Shown: piece by piece, positions 1 through 8,611 of the stretch
How positions within the stretch are numbered: the stretch's first letter is position 1
How the letters are laid out: each line of letters opens with the position of its first letter
Source: Hydrogenophaga sp.
GTDB lineage: Bacteria > Pseudomonadota > Gammaproteobacteria > Burkholderiales > Burkholderiaceae_C
Assembly (NCBI GenBank): GCA_020048405.1
Contig: JAIFMP010000032.1
Coordinates: forward strand, 1 to 40,327
Reading direction: 5' to 3'
DNA length: 40,327 nt
The notes under the pieces: generated by a model
What the model was told of the DNA's origin: nothing
The model's input: only the letters and a program-made list of their open reading frames with translations
Database searches by the model: none
Translations under genes and position numbers: made by a program

Positions 1-540
1 AGACGGTAACTCGGCATCCAACTTCAAATTGAAGACTTGCCGCCCACCCTGGCGCGTCCAGGCGGTGGTGTTGACGTGCTGCTCTGGTTGCTGGATGACA
101 CCCACAATTTGGTCCAACAAACCGACCATGCGCTCCAGCCACACATGACATGCATCAGCCAACAGCCTCCGGCCTGTTGAGTACCCATCGGCCGGTGGCA
201 TCCCCAACAGGCTCAGGCGCAATTGCTGCGCAGCACGAAAAGTGTCTTCGATTTGGGTCAGCCGTAAATCCAATGACTCCACCTTATGAGGCGGCGAAGC
301 ATCCAGCAATTGCCCCAGCGTTTCCACCACCTGATGCGAGTCACTGCGCCACAAATCGAGCACAAGGTTCCGCTGTGAGCGCAGCACGTCTGCCGCCTTG
401 GCTTTGCCACGGAGTGCTTTGTCAACGGGCAAGATCTGACCAGCACGTATCAACGCTGCCAACTTGGCCAAGCGTTGACCCAGATCCATCAGATAGGGTG
501 AAACGGCCAATGTGTCTTGCTCGGGCAGGTTCTCGCTCAT
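1..540 (-). CDS. Unknown protein, partial (runs off the left edge)
   Basis: I do not recognise this protein. Reading leftwards from ATG at 540 there is an open frame of 180 codons with no stop before the window edge, so the C-terminus is missing. The start is supported by AAAAGG about 6 bases upstream. The protein begins MSENLPEQDTLAVSPYLMDL and looks soluble and largely helical, with no signal peptide or membrane segment. The same frame is open upstream into the damaged higA gene (551-948), so it could also be made as a HigA fusion of at least 316 residues. Its position beside antitoxin genes gives only weak functional context. Confidence 0.5.
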   Translation of the reverse strand, partial: MSENLPEQDTLAVSPYLMDLGQRLAKLAALIRAGQILPVDKALRGKAKAADVLRSQRNLVLDLWRSDSHQVVETLGQLLDASPPHKVESLDLRLTQIEDTFRAAQQLRLSLLGMPPADGYSTGRRLLADACHVWLERMVGLLDQIVGVIQQPEQHVNTTAWTRQGGRQVFNLKLDAELPS

Positions 541-550
541 GGGCGCCTTT

Positions 551-948
551 TCACACAAACGTTGCGGGCGACACAGCAACCGCACCTGACGCAAATTGAG
601 TTCGCGCTTGCCAGCCAAAATTTCAGACACCACGCCTTGGCTGCCCACGTCTGACAAGTCGGCTTGCTTCAGACCATGCTGTTCAAGCAAAAACTTCAGT
701 GCCTGCACGCCGGTGGCCTCGGGCATGGGGTGATGCAGGGTTTCGTGGTTTTCAATCAAGTCACCCACGATATCCACCAACCCCATGGCGGGGTGGTTTT
801 CGTCGCCCTGGGCCTCGTCCAGCAATGCTTCCAACAATTGCGTCATGTGTGCCAGATGAGCCTCGTCACGCACTGGGCCCACGTCTGTGGCAGCCCTGAA
901 TTGCTCCCAAACAGGAAGCAGCTGTTTCATATCAATGGGCGCATTCAT
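551..948 (-). pseudogene. HigA-type antitoxin with a small frame-breaking deletion
   Basis: The protein begins MNAPIDMKQLLPVWEQF, and residues about 82-125 form the C-terminal helix-turn-helix typical of HigA (LSDVGSQGVVSEILAGKREL then NLRQVRLL). The normal ending of this family, VSPATFV followed by a stop, is present but in a different frame (TGA at 551-553). A short stretch between RQVRLL and VSPATFV seems to have been lost together with the frame. As it stands the reading frame skips the stop and runs on into the gene that starts at 540. AAGGAG lies about 8 bases before the ATG. A complete HigB partner is not seen next to it. Confidence 0.6.
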
Positions 949-1126
949 GATTTCCAGTCTCCTTTGTCGCAGTCGCGGCCACCTGGGCTTGCGTCAGACC
1001 GGCTTCAATACGGGCCTGTGGGATGGCATCGAACATGGGCATTTCCTCCCGCTCCGGGCGCTCCACCTCGGCGTGCACAGTGGGGTTTTGCAGCATCTTG
1101 GCCACCATCTCTTCATGAGTCAGCAT
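932..1126 (-). pseudogene. Truncated XRE-type antitoxin remnant
   Basis: The start at 1126 has a good ribosome binding site (GGAGGGG). The first 50 or so residues match the intact HigA at 2233-2520: both contain ARIEAGLTQAQVA, after a similar acidic N-terminus (LTHEEMVAKM here, RTHDELKAIA there). The match stops just after AQVA, inside the helix-turn-helix, and a short unrelated tail leads to a stop at 932 that overlaps the start of the next higA. The 64-residue product would lack most of the DNA-binding domain. Just upstream the same frame reads FTKKTNEI and SQTRR, which may be the last trace of a HigB toxin; that part is tentative. Confidence 0.55.
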
Positions 1127-1259
1127 GTTTGATACCCCTCCGTCGTTAACGCGACAGCGCCTGGTCTGAGATGCGCAGACCAAAATTTCGTTGGTCTTCT
1201 TCGTGAAATTGGTACGGCATAGCCATTCACAGCGCCACCAGCGTGGAAAAAATGAACCC

Positions 1260-1682
1260 TTAATCGTCCCAAAGCAATGTGTGCCCGATGCCGAAAAACC
1301 AAAGACACGGTGGCGAGAACTCTGGCACCGGTTCACCGCGCACTTTGGCCGTCAGCATGGTCAGCAATGCCCCACTGGTGTCATCACAGCAGTAGTCGTG
1401 TTGCCGACCGTACAGGGTTTTCGTCCATACAAGCCGAACGTGGCTGTTGAGCAGATTGCGTATGGCCAAACCCACTCCCATGTGGAGGTTCAAACGGCGC
1501 AGGGCAATGGACTCATCCTGCGGCGGCGACCGCAACCACTCCAAGCATTTTGGGTCGAGGTGATTTACCAACCATTCGATGGTTGCCAATGGGCTGTGAT
1601 GGCATTCAAGCCGTGGCAAATACGGCTCTGATCGAAACCACTCGCCAGCGGAATCCCGACCGCAATCCGTTGTTGCAGGCAT
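1260..1682 (-). CDS. DUF6794-like small protein
   Basis: This is a 140-residue protein. The central part fits the pattern I associate with DUF6794: a proline-led start (SPLATIEWLVNHLD), a charged stretch, then LHMGVGLAIRNLLN with the H.G.G..IRN signature, and later CCDDTSGALLTML. DUF6794 proteins have no known activity. I chose ATG 1682 because GAGG lies about 8 bases upstream and the preceding antitoxin gene stops 11 bases earlier; an ATG at 1733 would overlap that gene. It probably shares a transcript with the orphan BrnA-like gene. A role in toxin-antitoxin or defence biology is only suggested by the surroundings. Confidence 0.45.
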   Translation of the reverse strand: MPATTDCGRDSAGEWFRSEPYLPRLECHHSPLATIEWLVNHLDPKCLEWLRSPPQDESIALRRLNLHMGVGLAIRNLLNSHVRLVWTKTLYGRQHDYCCDDTSGALLTMLTAKVRGEPVPEFSPPCLWFFGIGHTLLWDD

Positions 1683-1692
1683 CGCCACAGCC

Positions 1693-2088
1693 TCAAACCG
1701 GTTTGTGCGTGCGAAGCCAGTCGCGCAGCGCATCGTTCATATGCGCCTGCCAGCCTCCGCCGGTGGCTTTGAATGCGGCCAGCACTTCGGGGCTGTCACG
1801 CACCGTCACGGCTTGTTTCGCGCTGGGCTTGGTGGTGCCCACGGGGCGGCCACGGGTGACGGCTGCGCGCAGGGCGGCTGCACCTTCTTCCCGAGTAACC
1901 ACCCGCTCACCGATGCGCCACACGGCATGTTCCAGGTTGGCTTCGCTCATGTCCGGTGCGTCGTCCGGGTCAACCCAAGTGCTGGGTGTAACGCCACTGC
2001 TCTCGTTCAAAGTCAGCTTGCCGACACGCTCAGCGGCAAGGTCTTCAAAGCCCTCAGTCAGCTCAGAAAAAATGTCACGCTTGGTCAT
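1693..2088 (-). CDS. BrnA-type antitoxin with an unusual N-terminal extension, no BrnT beside it
   Basis: The last 90 or so residues fit BrnA antitoxins: WVDPDDAPD, then RGRP, then TVRDSPEVLAAFKATGGGWQ and NDALRDWL, the ribbon-helix-helix part that binds DNA. The N-terminus (TKRDIFSELTEGFEDLAAE, then RVGKLTL) instead resembles the first residues of XRE-type antitoxins (KRDLF.E...G...L....GK.TL). The gene therefore looks like a join of two antitoxin types. BrnA normally follows brnT, but upstream there is only a repeat and the HigA gene, so it is an orphan. The start is ATG 2088; a TTG at 2100 in the same frame is possible. No clear ribosome binding site is visible. Confidence 0.6.
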   Translation of the reverse strand: MTKRDIFSELTEGFEDLAAERVGKLTLNESSGVTPSTWVDPDDAPDMSEANLEHAVWRIGERVVTREEGAAALRAAVTRGRPVGTTKPSAKQAVTVRDSPEVLAAFKATGGGWQAHMNDALRDWLRTHKPV

Positions 2089-2119
2089 GTTGGTCAGCAA
2101 GGGAAGTGGTGAAGTGCTA

Positions 2120-2220
2120 TGGTTTTTAGCTTGATTCTCAAAAGCTTATGCTCAGCATACCGCTTGCTTGGAAAGCGCTGAACGCTCCTGTTTTATCGGC
2201 TGTTTTTCCGAAACACGTGC
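2120..2220. repeat. Intergenic repeat, subtype A, copy 1
   Basis: This stretch lies between the orphan brnA-like gene and higA. It closely resembles 3103-3197: both have a CTATG.TTTT start, a CCGCTTG.TTGGAAAGCGC or CCGCTTGATTTGAAAGCGC stem-loop and then CTCCTGTTTTA. The CGCTT/AAGCG arms can form a small hairpin. Confidence 0.6.
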
Positions 2221-2232
2221 TGGACAAACGCT

Positions 2233-2520
2233 TCAAACAAACTGCACCTGCACACGCTTGCCCAAAGCGGCGGCGTATTTGCGCAACGTGGCCAACGAAG
2301 GCGATGGTTTGCCACTGATCAGCGCCGCCTCCAGTCGTGCCACAGCCGGTGCCTTGGTGCCCATGCGCTCGGCAACCTGGGCTTGCGTCAGACCTGCTTC
2401 AATTCGGGCCTGGAGGATGGCATCGAGCATGGGACCTTCCTCTCGGTTCAAGCGCTCGTACTCGGCTCGCACCACTGGGTCTTGCAGAGCGATGGCTTTC
2501 AACTCGTCATGTGTTCGCAT
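2233..2520 (-). CDS. higA: HigA-type antitoxin (XRE helix-turn-helix)
   Basis: This 95-residue protein has an XRE helix-turn-helix across residues about 36-80 (ARIEAGLTQAQVAERMGTKA, then PAVARLE). It ends in the short basic strand RVQVQF that is usual in this HigA subgroup. It would neutralise the HigB encoded just upstream and repress the operon. The start codon at 2520 lies inside the end of higB (stop at 2507), so the two genes overlap by 14 bases and are probably translationally coupled in the toxin-first order typical of higBA. A damaged paralogue lies at 932-1126. Confidence 0.85.
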   Translation of the reverse strand: MRTHDELKAIALQDPVVRAEYERLNREEGPMLDAILQARIEAGLTQAQVAERMGTKAPAVARLEAALISGKPSPSLATLRKYAAALGKRVQVQFV

Positions 2521-2839
2521 TCTTGATCTCCTTCAGTCGTTTGCGTGCCAGTGCCAGGTCTGTAACGGGGGTTTTGTCAGACTTTTTGATGAAGCTGTGC
2601 AGCACCACAATGCGCTGCCCCACCAAAGTGCAATACATCACACGGGCAATGCCTTCGGCTCCTTTGAGACGCAACTCCAGCAGTCCCTCTCCCATCGCCT
2701 TGCTGTGGGGCTCCCCCAAGTGGGGACCTGCAGCCGCCATCCTGTCAGTCAGATAAAAGTAGCGGGCCAGCAGGGTTTGCGGCAATGCCAGCACCTGCAC
2801 CTGAACCGCCTCGCTGTAGTACTCAATGGTGTAAGCCAC
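2507..2839 (-). CDS. higB: HigB-type toxin (RelE/Gp49-like mRNA interferase)
   Basis: The protein of about 110 residues matches phage-derived Gp49/HigB toxins: YTIEYYSEAVQ at the start, LGEPHSKAMGEGLLELRLKG in the middle, then RVMYCTLVGQRIVVLHSFIK and a C-terminal ARKRLKEIKNANT. Family members cut mRNA on the ribosome. It precedes and overlaps higA. The frame opens at a GTG at 2887, but conserved sequence begins at VAYTIEYY, so I prefer GTG 2839; there is no in-frame ATG. The earlier start would overlap the end of the upstream restriction enzyme gene. Confidence 0.8.
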   Translation of the reverse strand: MAYTIEYYSEAVQVQVLALPQTLLARYFYLTDRMAAAGPHLGEPHSKAMGEGLLELRLKGAEGIARVMYCTLVGQRIVVLHSFIKKSDKTPVTDLALARKRLKEIKNANT

Positions 2840-2850
2840 GGCTCGAACAA

Positions 2851-2864
2851 TAACATATTTGTTA
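2851..2864. promoter_or_regulatory. Possible HigA operator
   Basis: TAACA-TATT-TGTTA is a perfect 5-base inverted repeat in an AT-rich patch just upstream of higB, overlapping the stop codon of the upstream enzyme gene. Its place fits autoregulation by HigA. Binding is inferred only from symmetry and position. Confidence 0.3.
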
Positions 2865-5800
2865 ATAAACCCGCCAAACCACCTCACCCCCCTCGCCGTC
2901 CACCGGCTGCGCGCGGCCCAGGGCTTGCAGGGTTTGCAGCAGGGTGGGCAGGCTCTTTTTCCACGGGCCTTTGCCTTTGAAGCGCTGGGCCAGCTGCTCG
3001 GTGCTCAGGGGTGCAGGGCTGGTGGCCAGGGCTTGGGCCACGGCGCGCACTTGCTCAGGCAAGGTGTTGGGCCAGGGTTGGGCCGCAGGCGTGGGTAAAT
3101 CGCTATGATTTTGATCGCTATTTTCAGAATCGAATTCTTGCCCTACCGCTTGATTTGAAAGCGCCAAATGCTCCTGTTTTACAGGTATTTTTTCTGGATT
3201 TTTTTTGGCCGGATTTTGAAAGTCTGGGCGCAGCCAGCGCACGATGCCTTGCGCTTCTTCGGCGGTGCGGCGGGTGTTCAGGGTCACCAGGCGTTGCAGC
3301 AGGTCGGCGGTGGCTTCTGCGTGGGTATCGGTGCCGGGGGCAGCGGCCAGGCCGGGCGTCAGGTCGGCCCAGCCGTAGGCTTGCAGCACGGCGGCGTCCA
3401 GCTCTGTGTGTAACTGGTGCAGCACGCCCACCAGGCCGGTGGTGTGGATGGCTTTTTCTTTGTCGGTGAGTGCCCGGCCTGCGCGCAGAGCCTCGCGCAC
3501 GTTGTAGAGGTTGGTGAGGGTGAGGTCTTTGCTGAATGGGGTGCTGGCTTCGCCATTCGATGACGGTTGGCCTGGCGGGGCTGGTGCAGCCGGGAGCGGG
3601 CCGGGCCTCATACGGTCAAAGGCCCCGAAATCGGCCCAACCCGCCCCCGACTGTCCCAGCCCCGCCGAAGCCTGGACCTGGGCGGGCACGGTGGGCACAC
3701 CGAGCACGCGTTTGCGGTGGTCGTCGATGTGCTGGGCCAGGGTGGCGATGCGTGGAGTCGTCGGGGAAGGGAAACGCCTCGAAGCAACGGGTTTTGACGT
3801 AAACCGGGTCGTTGCCCACGCCCAGCCAACTGCCAGCCGCCAGCGCCCATTGCCCGTGCACTTCGCTGGAGAGCACACCGAGGTGAAATGCATCGTCCAG
3901 CGCAATGGCCACCAACTTGTTGTCGGGCAACACGCTGGCGGGCAGGAACTGGAAGGTGCGGTGTTTGGCTGTTTCGACGGTGGCGATGTAGCGGGGCAGG
4001 CCTGCCAAGGCCGGCCGCAGTTCGCGGCGAGACTCACCAAAAATCCACCAGTTGTCGCGATACGTGGCGCGGTTGTTCTGGTCGCGCTCGGGCTTTACCC
4101 GGTCGTGCAGCCACTGGTACACGGCAGGGTACTGAGCCAGCAGTTGCTCGGCACTCAGGCCAAAGGCATCGATCACGCTCACCCCCCGGGGTTTGTCGGT
4201 CAGGTCGCGCCCGTTGCGGTAGGGCTTAACGAGCGCGGGAGCATCCAGCGCAATGGCCTCGTCGGGCGTGACGATGAAGCCCGCACCGTGCAGCTTGACA
4301 CCGGGTGACGACACGCCGCACATGGCTTGCAGCGCAACGGCAGCGGCCACGTTGGCCCCCACGCTCAAGTCGGCGTGCACCAGGCCTGCGCGTTCGGCCA
4401 ATTCCACTGCCACTTCGCCGTGTTCCCCGGGTTGCTCGGCGGTCACGCTCAGCAGCCGCCCAACGCTGGCACCTGGGGCCAGCACGGTCATGGCAATGCG
4501 CACGGCAGCCCCGTTGGCACCGTCCACCCAGGGGTGGTCGGGCACGGCAAAGGCCAGGTGTGCGCCTGGGCCCAAAGCGGCTTGTACGGCGCGGCGGTTG
4601 AAGGTTTGGCGCAGGCTGTTGGTGGTAATCAGCCCCATGCGTTCGCATTGGCCCGCGTTCACCAGCGCAGCGGCTTTGGCCCACCAGAACATCACAAAGT
4701 CGGCGCTGTCGGGCACGGTGGGCCAGGCGGCGCGCAGAGCTTGCACATACCCGTCGCCCAGCGCGGCCCGCATGGCTGAAGCGCCAATGAACGGCGGGTT
4801 GCCGACGATGAAATCCGCCTGCGGCCACTCTGCCGCTTTGGCCCCCACGTAGCGCCACTGGGGCACCTGGCCGGTGTCGTCGGGCACGGGCTCGCCGGTG
4901 ACGGGGTGGGGTTTGAAGGTGGTGCCGTCCCAGCGGCTGAGGGGCTGGCCGTGCTCGTCAGCCGCCAATTCGTGCCGCTCCCAGGCCAGCACGGCGTCGC
5001 GGCACTCGATGTTGCCGTAGTCGTGCACCACGGGCTCGGCCACGGCGGCGCTGCCCCGGGTGCGTATGTGCCACTGCAACCAGCCAATCCACAGCACCAG
5101 CTCGGCCAGGGCGGCGGCGCGGGGGTTGAGCTCAATGCCGCGAAGTTGCTGCAGGGTGACGGTTTCCGCCCCAAGGTCGAGCGCGTCTTGCTTGTCGCCC
5201 AAGGCGTCGAGCTGGTTGAGCACCTCGCCCTCCAGGCGCTTGAGGTGCTCCAGGGTGACGTACAGAAAATTTGCACTGCCACAGGCGGGGTCGAGCACGC
5301 GCAGGGTGCACAGGCGGTGGTGGAAGTGGCGCACCTCGGCGCGGGCGGCTTGCCATTTGGCGCGCACCTGGGCGTGGTGGCGGTCAAGGGCGGCGAAGTC
5401 TTTTTTGGTTTTGACTTCGGGCGGGCTGGCTTCCAGGGCGGCGGCTTCTTGCGCCAGCACCAAAGCGGCGGCCTGGGCGTTGGCCCATTCGGCGCGCAGG
5501 GGCTGCATGACGGTGGGCAGCACCAGCCGCTCCACATACGCACGCGGGGTGTAGTGGGCACCGAGGGCGTGGCGTTCGGTGGGGTGCAGGGCGCGCTCCA
5601 GCAGGGTGCCAAAGATGGCGGGTTCCACCTCGCGCCAGTTGGCTTGGGCCGCCTGGATGAGCAGGTCGGTCTCGGTGGGTTCCAGGCGCAGGCTGTAGCC
5701 CTCGGCCCCGTGGCCTTTGAAAAGTTTGCCGTTGAAGCGCAGCACGTCTTCGCCGTGCAGGGCGGCAGAGAAGCCGCCCCGGTCCATGTCAGCCCACAAA

Positions 5801-6630
5801 ATGGAGAGCATTCTTTGCAATACCTCCGGGCGCTGGCGGTGGTTTTGGAGCATGGTCATGAAGGGGCCAGCGTCTTCGCCGCCCAGTGTGGGCACGGTGG
5901 GCAGCAGGCCCACGTCTTCGGCAAACATGCTGAACAGACAGCGGGTGAGGAAGGCGGCCACTTGCTCGGGCGGGTGGCGTTGCTCCAGGCTGTTGGCCAG
6001 TTGGGCCAGCAGGGCAGCCACCTCGCGGGTGACCTGGGCGCTGCGGCGGGCGGGGTCGAGGCTGTCGGGGGCGGTCCAGATGGCGTGCAGGCGCTCGCGC
6101 ACATCGGGCTTGGTCAGGTCGGCCAGCGCAATGCGGTGGCTGCGGGGGTCTGGGAAGGGGGTGTAGGTGCCGCCGCTGCGGCTGAACTCGGCGTACACCT
6201 CGATGACGGTGCCCACATCGACCACGAGCACAAAGGGCGGGCGGCCTTCTGCGGCGGGCAGTGCGCGGGCGTAGGCCTCGGCCTGGCTGCGGGCGCGCAG
6301 CAGGCCGTCGTCAAAACCTTTGGTGTGGCTGGCGGCTTTGAGCTTTTTGGCCTCCAGCACAAAGTGGCCGCGTTTGTAGCAATCCACCCGCCCGGCGCTG
6401 CTGGTGCCGTCGCCATGCTGAAAGGTGATGGGCCGCTCGAACATGTAGCCTTGCTCAGGCGTGGGGTGCGGGTGTGGCTGGCCCAACAGGTCGCACAGGT
6501 CGTTGGTGAAGCTCTGGGCGGTGGACAGCTCGCTGGCTTGTACGCCTTGCCATTTGGCCAGGAAGGCATGGGCTGCTGCGTTGGCTTCGGGCGTGCCGAA
6601 AGCACTGGTGGTGTTGTGTGTGGCTCCCAT
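2862..6630 (-). CDS. MmeI/type IIL-like restriction-modification enzyme, one frameshift near the 3' end
   Basis: This is a single-chain nuclease, adenine methyltransferase and target-recognition protein. N-terminal residues D83, E93 and K95 (D-x9-EAK) fit a PD-(D/E)xK nuclease. The SAM-binding motif LDPACGSANFLY lies near residue 445 and the catalytic NPPF near 609. A target-recognition region follows. The frame opened at 6630 breaks near 3766, after CFEAFPFP, and the family sequence continues in another frame (TTPRIATLAQHIDDHRKRVL) to 2862. One extra C in the run at 3763-3766 explains the break; without it the protein would have about 1255 residues. The C-terminus adds a repeat-derived linker and a winged-helix-like tail (KGKGPWKKSLPTLLQTLQAL). 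The gene starts 37 bases after the PcfJ-HIRAN gene. The break could be a sequencing error, a mutation or phase variation. Confidence 0.85.
3103..3197. repeat. Intergenic repeat, subtype A, copy 2, inside a coding region
   Basis: This is very similar to the repeat at 2120-2220, with the shared CCGCTTGATTTGAAAGCGC stem-loop and CTCCTGTTTTA. Here it lies in frame inside the restriction enzyme gene and encodes the linker KKNPEKIPVKQEHLALSNQA and the following acidic stretch. No stop codon is introduced in the frame used. Confidence 0.6.
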
Positions 6631-6667
6631 GGGCGGGGATGGTAGCGAAACGGGCCCGGCGCGCGCC

Positions 6668-8611
6668 TCAAATCACGTCGGGGGTGGTGTCAATGGCGAT
6701 GAGGATGGGGTTGTCCCAGTCAGGGATGTCTGGGGGCAGTTGAACGATCCATGCCTTGACCGGTTGGCCTGCATCGAGCGCGTGGGCCACAGGCTCGTTG
6801 TCGGGGCGGGCCACGTAACCCAGTTGCACACCACCCCATTGCACTTGCACGGCGAGTGCGTCGTGTGGGTTGTGCGGTTCGCGCACCAGTTCAACGGTCT
6901 CACCCATGTGAAGCAGGTGCACCACATGGCCACCCTCGTGGTACTGAAACCCCCTGATTTCAGTCACCTGGATGCAGGGTGGAGGCGTTTCAGCGGCCCA
7001 TAGCTGCGCGACCGCTGTGTTTTCGTGCGGGGTGAACGCTGCCAACAAGGCATCGAGCTGGGCGAGGCTGCTTGCATCCAACAAGGGCAGCGGGCGTGGG
7101 GCAGACCAGTCAGGTACGCGGTGGCTGAGTCGGAGGCGGGCCATGGCCTGGCGCGCGGCTGCAAGTTCTGGTGCATTCAACACTTGCGTGAACGCCTGGG
7201 CCAGCGCCCTGACCGGCGCGCTGGGGTTGGCATTGAAACGGCCACGCAGTTGCGTCAATTGAAAGCGGCCTGTTTCAGCCAAGGCGTCAGGCTGAAAACT
7301 GTATTGAGCGGTGGCGGCCTCGTCGCCCGAGCGCAGCGAAAAAATACGGCACCGGGCTTGACGGCAGTCGTCCCAGTAGCTGGCCACGCAGTGGCACATG
7401 GCATCGCCTTCGTCGGCAAGAGCTTGGGCGGTCAGCAGTTCGCTCACGTCAAGCGTGCGCCAGGTGCTTGCTCCGAACACGGCTGGCAATGTGATGTCGG
7501 CGTTTGCCGTCGGGCCGAGTCGGGTGTGTTGGCGGTGCCAACGGGCAGAGGCTGCCATCAGGTCATCGAGCCCAAAACGTTGCATCCAGGCCAGGGCGGT
7601 GCCTTGCGCACACAGTTCTTGCGCGGCCTGGGGGTGCCGGTCTTCTGCCACGCGTTCAACGGCGACACAAAAGTCGCGCGTGTCGGCCAGGGCCATCGCG
7701 GGCTCGGCATACCGATTTTGCAGGCGTTGCCAGGTGGCATCCAGCCCACGGGCAAACACGCTTCGGCCCAGCGTGGGCAAGTGGCAGCCCTCACGCAGCA
7801 CGCCCTGTAGCCATGTCAGCAGTGGGTGGAGTTGCAGCAGTGCCGCGGCATCGGTCGGGCGGCAATGGGCGGGTATGCCGTCCAGCAGCCGCAACAGGTT
7901 GCGGTGCGACAGGCCGGTGGCACCCCACATGGCGCGCATGACCGGGCTGCGCACCAGCCCTCGCGAGATGCCCCAGTGGGCAGCCAACGCACCGGTCAAG
8001 TCACGCCCTTTGTCGATAGCGGCCAGCACCTCGTCGCTGTGATCGCGCCAGGCGTGGCGTTTGCCGCCGTCGAGCGTGTTGCCTTGGTGCGCAGTGAGCA
8101 AGACGGGCGCGCACAGTTGCGGAAACCGGACGAGGGCTTGCATGCGGTGTGTGCGCAGTGGCTCTGGCAGTGTGGCCAACCGCATGTAGTTGCGCATTGA
8201 GACGTAAATGCGGTGGGTATCGAGCCCTTGCAGCAGCCGGGTGATGTCGGGGTCAAGCTGTGCCACCAACCGGGCGGCGGCTTCGCGCACCGTGGAGGGT
8301 GGGTTGGGCCCAGCCTGCAACGGGCTCCAGTGGGCGGCATACAAAGGCATGGCTTTCATGCCAGACGGGTGTTGATAACTGGTGTGCTGGCCGCCAGGGT
8401 CAGCCAGTATGCATTCGGCCAGCCAGGGCAGCCAACGGTGTTGGTTCATGCAGCTCGCGGGAAGGGCAAAAGCCATGGCGAAGCGGTTGGACAGCAGCAC
8501 CCAAACGGCACATTGACTGGGTGCGAGTGAGCCATGGGGAGCTGGCAGCCACACAACGGTTTCAAGCCCCGGAGTGGCGAAGTCGGCGGAGGTGTGTTGT
8601 GTGGCTCCCAT
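6668..8611 (-). CDS. PcfJ-like protein with a C-terminal HIRAN domain
   Basis: This is a 647-residue soluble protein. Residues about 397-425 (LADEGDAMCHCVASYWDDCR, then a CRIFSLR strand) fit the PcfJ family signature EG..M..CV..Y. Residues about 549-628 form a HIRAN domain (EIRGFQYHEGG, then VELVREPHNPHDALAVQVQW, then LGYVARPDNEP). HIRAN binds DNA ends or damaged DNA in Rad5/HLTF-type proteins; PcfJ has no established function. I chose ATG 8611 because it opens MGATQHTSADFATP, nearly the same as the MGATHNTTSAFGTP that opens the next gene. It begins 29 bases after the SulP gene and ends 37 bases before the MmeI-like gene. A DNA-processing or defence role is inferred from the domain and the neighbour. 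Confidence 0.65.
   Translation of the reverse strand: MGATQHTSADFATPGLETVVWLPAPHGSLAPSQCAVWVLLSNRFAMAFALPASCMNQHRWLPWLAECILADPGGQHTSYQHPSGMKAMPLYAAHWSPLQAGPNPPSTVREAAARLVAQLDPDITRLLQGLDTHRIYVSMRNYMRLATLPEPLRTHRMQALVRFPQLCAPVLLTAHQGNTLDGGKRHAWRDHSDEVLAAIDKGRDLTGALAAHWGISRGLVRSPVMRAMWGATGLSHRNLLRLLDGIPAHCRPTDAAALLQLHPLLTWLQGVLREGCHLPTLGRSVFARGLDATWQRLQNRYAEPAMALADTRDFCVAVERVAEDRHPQAAQELCAQGTALAWMQRFGLDDLMAASARWHRQHTRLGPTANADITLPAVFGASTWRTLDVSELLTAQALADEGDAMCHCVASYWDDCRQARCRIFSLRSGDEAATAQYSFQPDALAETGRFQLTQLRGRFNANPSAPVRALAQAFTQVLNAPELAAARQAMARLRLSHRVPDWSAPRPLPLLDASSLAQLDALLAAFTPHENTAVAQLWAAETPPPCIQVTEIRGFQYHEGGHVVHLLHMGETVELVREPHNPHDALAVQVQWGGVQLGYVARPDNEPVAHALDAGQPVKAWIVQLPPDIPDWDNPILIAIDTTPDVI

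Noticed and set aside
150-599. Open frame on the plus strand, 149 codons
   Set aside because: It lies opposite the coherent minus-strand frame that runs from 948 to the window edge, and its product is low-complexity and Pro/Ala/Arg-rich, as expected of an antisense frame in high-GC DNA.
4906-6645. Open frame of 579 codons on the plus strand opposite the MmeI-like gene
   Set aside because: The product is rich in Gly, His, Val and Gln with no domain, while the minus strand has clear nuclease, SAM-binding and NPPF motifs. It is an antisense shadow.
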